A stretch of 9,084 bases of DNA from an uncultured Clostridia bacterium (lineage in GTDB: Bacteria > Bacillota > Clostridia > Oscillospirales > Oscillospiraceae): assembly GCA_946006895.1 (NCBI GenBank), contig CAMFZO010000043.1, positions 1-9,084 on the forward strand, written 5' to 3'. Shown one piece after another: positions 6,301 to 9,084 of this stretch. The first letter of the stretch is position 1; the number at the start of each line of letters is the position of its first letter. Made by a program: the position numbers and the translations under genes. The notes under the pieces were generated by a model that worked only from the letters and a program-made list of their open reading frames with translations, did not search any database and was not told the DNA's origin.

Positions 6301-6335
6301 CGCCGCCGGAATGTTTTTCTGCGGCGTTGTTTTTT
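6301..6335 (+). terminator. Second hairpin with T-run between pcp and alaX
   Basis: CGCCGC (6301-6306) pairs with GCGGCG (6321-6326). After a C-T mismatch, GGAA (6308-6311) pairs with TTTC (6316-6319, one G-U), around the loop TGTT. TTGTTTTTT (6327-6335) follows. It could back up the terminator at 6241-6278. Its T-run also contains the -35 candidate for alaX, the same terminator/promoter overlap as at 625-661. Confidence 0.5.
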
Positions 6336-6355
6336 CCGGGAGGATTTGGTATAAT
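6327..6355 (+). promoter_or_regulatory. Promoter of alaX
   Basis: TATAAT at 6350-6355 is preceded by TGG (6347-6349), giving an extended -10 (TGnTATAAT). TTGTTT at 6327-6332 lies exactly 17 nt upstream as a weak -35 box. The extended -10 would compensate for the poor -35 box. Transcription would start near 6362, about 25 nt before the alaX ATG. Confidence 0.65.
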
Positions 6356-6387
6356 AAAATACAAAGGAAATGACAGGAGAATGAGCC

Positions 6388-7545
6388 ATGGCGACGGAGA
6401 AGCTATATTATGTAAACCAATATCAAAAAACCGGCACCGCTGTCGTGTGCCGCTGCGAGGAGGTAAAAGGCGGCTGGGCAGTCGTGCTTGACCGCACCAT
6501 CTTCTATCCCACCGGCGGCGGACAGCCCTGCGACCTGGGGACGCTGGACGGCGTTTCCGTGCTGGACGTCAGCGACCATGACGGCGAGGTCGTCCATCTC
6601 TGCGCCGCGCCATTGTCTGTGGGCCAAACCGTCACCATGGAGATCGACTGGGCGCGCCGCTTCATGCTCATGCAGCAGCACAGCGGCGAGCATCTGGTCT
6701 CCGGCACCGTCCGCGCCCATTTCGGCTACGAAAATGTGGGCTTCCACATGGGAAGCGAGGTCATCACCATCGACTTCAGCGGAGAGCTGACCGCCGCACA
6801 GCTTCGCCAGGTGGAGACCGAAGTCAACGATGTCATCTACCAGAATATCGCCACGGAATTCCTCTATCCCGATGCCGAGACCCTGCACACTCTCCCCTAC
6901 CGCAGTAAAAAGGAGCTGTCGGGCTGGGTGCGGCTGGTAAAATTCGGCAAAACGGACCTGTGCGCCTGCTGCGGTCTGCACGTGTCCCATACGGGGGAGA
7001 TCGGTCTGGTCAAGCTGCTGTCCACAACGAAATTCCACAACGGCTCCCGCGTTGAGCTGCTTTGCGGAAAGCGCGCCCTGGACTATCTCAACACTGTAGC
7101 CGATCAAAACCGTGAGATTTCCGGCCTGCTGTCGGCCAAGCCCTTTGCCACCGCCGAGGCTGTCCGCCGGGTCAGCCAGGAGCTGTCCCAGGCCCAATAC
7201 CGCGTCATTCAGTTGGAAAACCAACTCTTTGCCCAACGGGCGAGAAGCCTTGCAGACGCGGGAAATGTGCTGCTTTTTGAGGAAGGGCTGTCCGCCGATG
7301 CCCTGCGCCGCCTGACGGACGCCGTGCTGAAAAGCTGCGGCGGGACCTGCGCGGTTTTTTCCGGCGAGGATGGGAACTATAAATACGCTCTGGGCTGCCT
7401 GAAGGGCGATCTGCGCAGCCTCGTCAAGTCCCTCAACGCTGCTCTGCGCGGACGGGGCGGCGGAAAACCCAACTTTGCACAGGGCTCCGTTGCCGCGACC
7501 CGTTCGGAGATCGAGGCGTTCTTCTCGTCAAACGGAAATTTGTAA
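6388..7545 (+). CDS. alaX: Alanyl-tRNA editing protein, long AlaX form with DHHA1 domain
   Basis: 385 aa, the size of AlaX-L proteins. The start is the ATG at 6388, with AGGAG (6375-6379) eight nt upstream; an ATG at 6381 is out of frame. It is a free-standing homologue of the AlaRS editing domain that hydrolyses mischarged Ser-tRNA(Ala) or Gly-tRNA(Ala) in the cytosol. Domain order: an N-terminal AlaRS-type beta-barrel (~1-90, with TIFYPTGGGQP at 37-47); a zinc-dependent editing domain with QQHSGEH (His98, His102) and CCGLH (Cys194, His198), the four expected metal ligands; a helical, probably coiled-coil linker (~235-290); and a C-terminal DHHA1 domain with GRGGGKPNFAQG (355-366). All key residues are present. 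It has its own promoter and is unrelated in function to the upstream operon. Its last 169 nt overlap the convergent deacetylase gene. Confidence 0.93.
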   Translation: MATEKLYYVNQYQKTGTAVVCRCEEVKGGWAVVLDRTIFYPTGGGQPCDLGTLDGVSVLDVSDHDGEVVHLCAAPLSVGQTVTMEIDWARRFMLMQQHSGEHLVSGTVRAHFGYENVGFHMGSEVITIDFSGELTAAQLRQVETEVNDVIYQNIATEFLYPDAETLHTLPYRSKKELSGWVRLVKFGKTDLCACCGLHVSHTGEIGLVKLLSTTKFHNGSRVELLCGKRALDYLNTVADQNREISGLLSAKPFATAEAVRRVSQELSQAQYRVIQLENQLFAQRARSLADAGNVLLFEEGLSADALRRLTDAVLKSCGGTCAVFSGEDGNYKYALGCLKGDLRSLVKSLNAALRGRGGGKPNFAQGSVAATRSEIEAFFSSNGNL

Positions 7546-8213
7546 TAGGCCTCCGTGCCCTTCATTTCCGTCCCCGCCAGGAAGGCAAGTTCGCTGACCG
7601 TGACGAATTCAAAGCCCCGATCCTCCAGGGTATCGATAATCTGAAACGCCGCCTGCACGCTGGAATTCGACATATCGTGCATCAGGATGATATCGCCGTT
7701 TTTCGCCTTTTGGATCACCCGGGCGGCGATCTTGTCGCTGTCGCAGCAGCACCAATCCTGGGGATCCACCGACCAGAGTACGATGGGAAGATCAGCACAG
7801 TCGGTCTTTTTCAGCACCTCCAGGTCGTAAAGACCTCCGGGCGGCCGCATGAGCGTCGGTGACTGATCCGTAGCGGCAAGGAGCTTTTCCCTGGCAGCGT
7901 TCAGGTCGGCGCAGACCTCCTGCGGCCCCATTTCGGTGAAGAACCGATGGGCGTTGCCGTGAAGCCCGATCTCATGGCCCTCCCGGGCGATCTCCGAGGC
8001 CAGTGTGGGATACTGATCCACCCGGTAGCCACAGAGAAAAAAGGTCGCGTGGACCTCCCGCTCTGCAAGGCCGTCCAGAAGCGCGCTGGTGAAGCGTCCC
8101 GAGGGGCCGTCGTCAAAGGTCAGGGCCAGATATTTTCCGCCCTCTTCCTCCTGTGCCCACGCAGGTGTCGTCAAAAGCGCGCAAAGGCAGAGCCAACACA
8201 AAAACCTGCGCAT
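7377..8213 (-). CDS. Secreted polysaccharide deacetylase (NodB/CE4 family)
   Basis: 278 aa from the ATG at 8211-8213 (minus), with a purine-rich GAAAGGGG-like site (8222-8229) about 8 nt upstream. Residues 1-20 form a signal peptide (MRR, a hydrophobic core, then PAWA with cleavage before Gln21). CE4 motifs in order: TFDDGPS (32-38; Asp34 catalytic base, Asp35 metal ligand), HGNAH (85-89; metal His pair), RPPGG (123-127), SVDPQDW (147-153) and LMHDM (176-180; catalytic His178). It probably removes N-acetyl groups from peptidoglycan or another amino sugar outside the cell. Motif 2 has Gly where Ser or Thr is usual. Three cysteines follow motif 4 (154-156). The domain ends near residue ~225. 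The last ~55 residues (Arg/Pro-rich) are read antisense to alaX and look like run-on rather than a folded part. A one-base shift near 7540 would instead end the protein at 7528-7530. Confidence 0.88.
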   Translation of the reverse strand: MRRFLCWLCLCALLTTPAWAQEEEGGKYLALTFDDGPSGRFTSALLDGLAEREVHATFFLCGYRVDQYPTLASEIAREGHEIGLHGNAHRFFTEMGPQEVCADLNAAREKLLAATDQSPTLMRPPGGLYDLEVLKKTDCADLPIVLWSVDPQDWCCCDSDKIAARVIQKAKNGDIILMHDMSNSSVQAAFQIIDTLEDRGFEFVTVSELAFLAGTEMKGTEAYYKFPFDEKNASISERVAATEPCAKLGFPPPRPRRAALRDLTRLRRSPFRQPRAYL

Positions 8214-8284
8214 ATCCCACGCCCCTTTCCGTCTTGTAGTATATGTATTCCTCCGTTTTTTTGCGGAGGAAAAGTGAGGAAATT
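8214..8284. promoter_or_regulatory. Divergent intergenic region between the deacetylase and rlmA
   Basis: On the minus strand a TATACT -10-like box occupies 8238-8243, about 24 nt before the deacetylase ATG, but I find no matching -35 box. An inverted repeat, TCCTCCG (8249-8255) and CGGAGGA (8264-8270) around a T-rich loop, lies between the two starts. Its right arm contains GGAGG, so the fold could affect access to a ribosome binding site on the rlmA transcript. A plus-strand promoter for rlmA must also lie here or further left, but none is clear. Confidence 0.4.
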
Positions 8285-9036
8285 ATGATTCAAGCCATCT
8301 GTCCGGTCTGCGGAAGGCCGCTGACCATGGAAAAGCCCGCCTGGCACTGTGAAAACCGCCACAGCTTCGATGTGGCACGGCAAGGTTATGTAAACCTATT
8401 GACCGTCACGCAGAAGCACTCCCTTCACCCGGGAGACTCGCAAAAAATGGTGGCGGCGCGAAAGGCCTTTCTGGACGCGGGCTATTACGAGCCCATCGTT
8501 CAAACCCTGCGCGCTCTGGTGCAGCGATTCGCTCCCGAGGCCCGTTCGATCCTGGACGCCGGCTGCGGCGAGGGCTATTATCTTTCCCGGCTGGACGCAC
8601 CGGAGCGTTGGGGCATCGACATCTCCAAGGAGGCGGTGCGTTATGCCGCCGTGCGGGAGAAGAATGCCCGCTGGCTGACGGCGACGGCGGTCCATCTGCC
8701 CTTTGCGGATGGTTCCTTTGAATGTCTGCTCTCCATGTTCGCCCTGACGGCAGAGGCGGAATTTGCCCGTGTGCTGAAAAAAAACGGCATTTTCCTGCAG
8801 GTTTTGGCGGGAGAAAAACATCTTTCCGCCCTGAAATCCGTCATCTACCCCACCTTGTTGGAGCGGGAAAAGCACCTGCACCCCCGGCTGGATAGCTTTA
8901 CCCTTCTTCATGAGGAAACGCTGCGCTTTGATTTTTCCCTGGAGGATCACGCCATGGTGCAAAATCTTCTCTACATGACGCCCCACGCCTGGCGTATTTC
9001 CCGGGAGGGCGCACTGGCTCTGGAGCAGACCGAGTG
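8285..9036 (+). CDS. rlmA: 23S rRNA (guanine-N1)-methyltransferase RlmA, 3' end missing
   Basis: About 250 codons of biological sequence, of roughly 270 expected. The ATG at 8285 has GAGGA (8276-8280) four nt upstream and a second GGAGG further back. The enzyme uses S-adenosylmethionine to methylate N1 of a guanine in helix 35 of 23S rRNA (G745 or G748 type). An N-terminal zinc ribbon is visible: Cys6 and Cys9 (CPVC), Cys22 and His26 (HCENRH). Next comes the substrate-side segment GYVNLLTVTQKHSLHPGD (34-51), then a class I methyltransferase fold with motif I ILDAGCGEGYY (89-99), GIDIS (110-114) and LPFADGSF (138-145). The open frame runs on past 9036 to the window end, but those last codons (CCLLYTSPSPRD...) are translated sequencing adapter. 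So the gene is truncated by the end of the assembly, not by biology. G745 and G748 specificity cannot be separated by eye. Confidence 0.9.
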
Positions 9037-9084
9037 CTGTCTCTTATACACATCTCCGAGCCCACGAGACGTAGAGGAATCTCG
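9037..9084 (+). other. Untrimmed Illumina Nextera adapter (assembly artefact)
   Basis: 9037-9055 is the 19-nt Tn5 mosaic end, CTGTCTCTTATACACATCT. It is followed by CCGAGCCCACGAGAC (9056-9070), the rest of the Nextera read-2 adapter. An 8-nt index GTAGAGGA (9071-9078) comes next, which I recognise as Nextera i7 index N712, and then ATCTCG (9079-9084), the start of the P7 flow-cell sequence. The order is exactly that of a library fragment read through into its adapter. This is not organism DNA and should be trimmed. Confidence 0.98.

Noticed and set aside
1..9084. CRISPR array, tRNA or rRNA genes, prophage or toxin-antitoxin system
   Set aside because: No regularly spaced direct repeats, tRNA cloverleaf, rRNA segment or phage or toxin gene could be found on either strand.

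Overview
The window looks like a contig end from an anaerobic gut Clostridium of the Oscillospiraceae type (Oscillibacter/Flavonifractor-like). The grounds are GC-rich genes with C/G-ending codons, strong GGAGG ribosome binding sites, a REP-type palindromic repeat next to a RAYT transposase, and an ssnA-ygfK pair. The genus is an inference. The last 48 bases are not biological: they are an untrimmed Illumina Nextera adapter with its index, so the insert really ends at about 9036.

Layout. (1) 1-382, minus strand: 5' part of a REP-associated tyrosine transposase (HUH motif), cut by the window edge, followed to about 530 by GC-rich palindromic repeats that share sequence with the transposase gene itself. 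(2) 625-813: a hairpin terminator, a promoter overlapping it, and a structured leader of about 140 nt that ends in a second intrinsic terminator just before the ssnA ribosome binding site. This is the layout of a transcription attenuator or riboswitch. (3) 814-6233, plus strand: a four-gene unit, ssnA (amidohydrolase), a small unrecognised membrane protein overlapping ssnA by 8 nt, ygfK (large iron-sulfur flavoprotein oxidoreductase) and pcp (pyroglutamyl-peptidase I), closed by a strong terminator. (4) 6388-7545, plus: a long-form AlaX alanyl-tRNA editing protein with its own promoter. (5) 7377-8213, minus: a secreted polysaccharide deacetylase whose 3' end overlaps alaX by 169 nt. (6) 8285-9036, plus: rlmA, a 23S rRNA guanine methyltransferase, truncated by the contig end.

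How the genes work together. SsnA and YgfK are the marker pair of the selenium-dependent molybdenum hydroxylase / anaerobic purine-degradation gene set. A plausible reading is that YgfK uses NAD(P)H, flavins and Fe-S clusters to reduce a heterocyclic substrate such as an oxidised purine, and SsnA hydrolyses a C-N bond in a purine-like ring or its derivative. The membrane protein and Pcp appear to be co-transcribed with them, but their role there is unknown. The usual partners (xdh subunits, yqeB, yqeC, ygeX, ygeY, ygeW) are not in this window. The remaining genes are housekeeping or envelope genes with no evident link to the operon.

The most interesting element is the leader of the ssnA operon, a good candidate for a ligand-responsive RNA.
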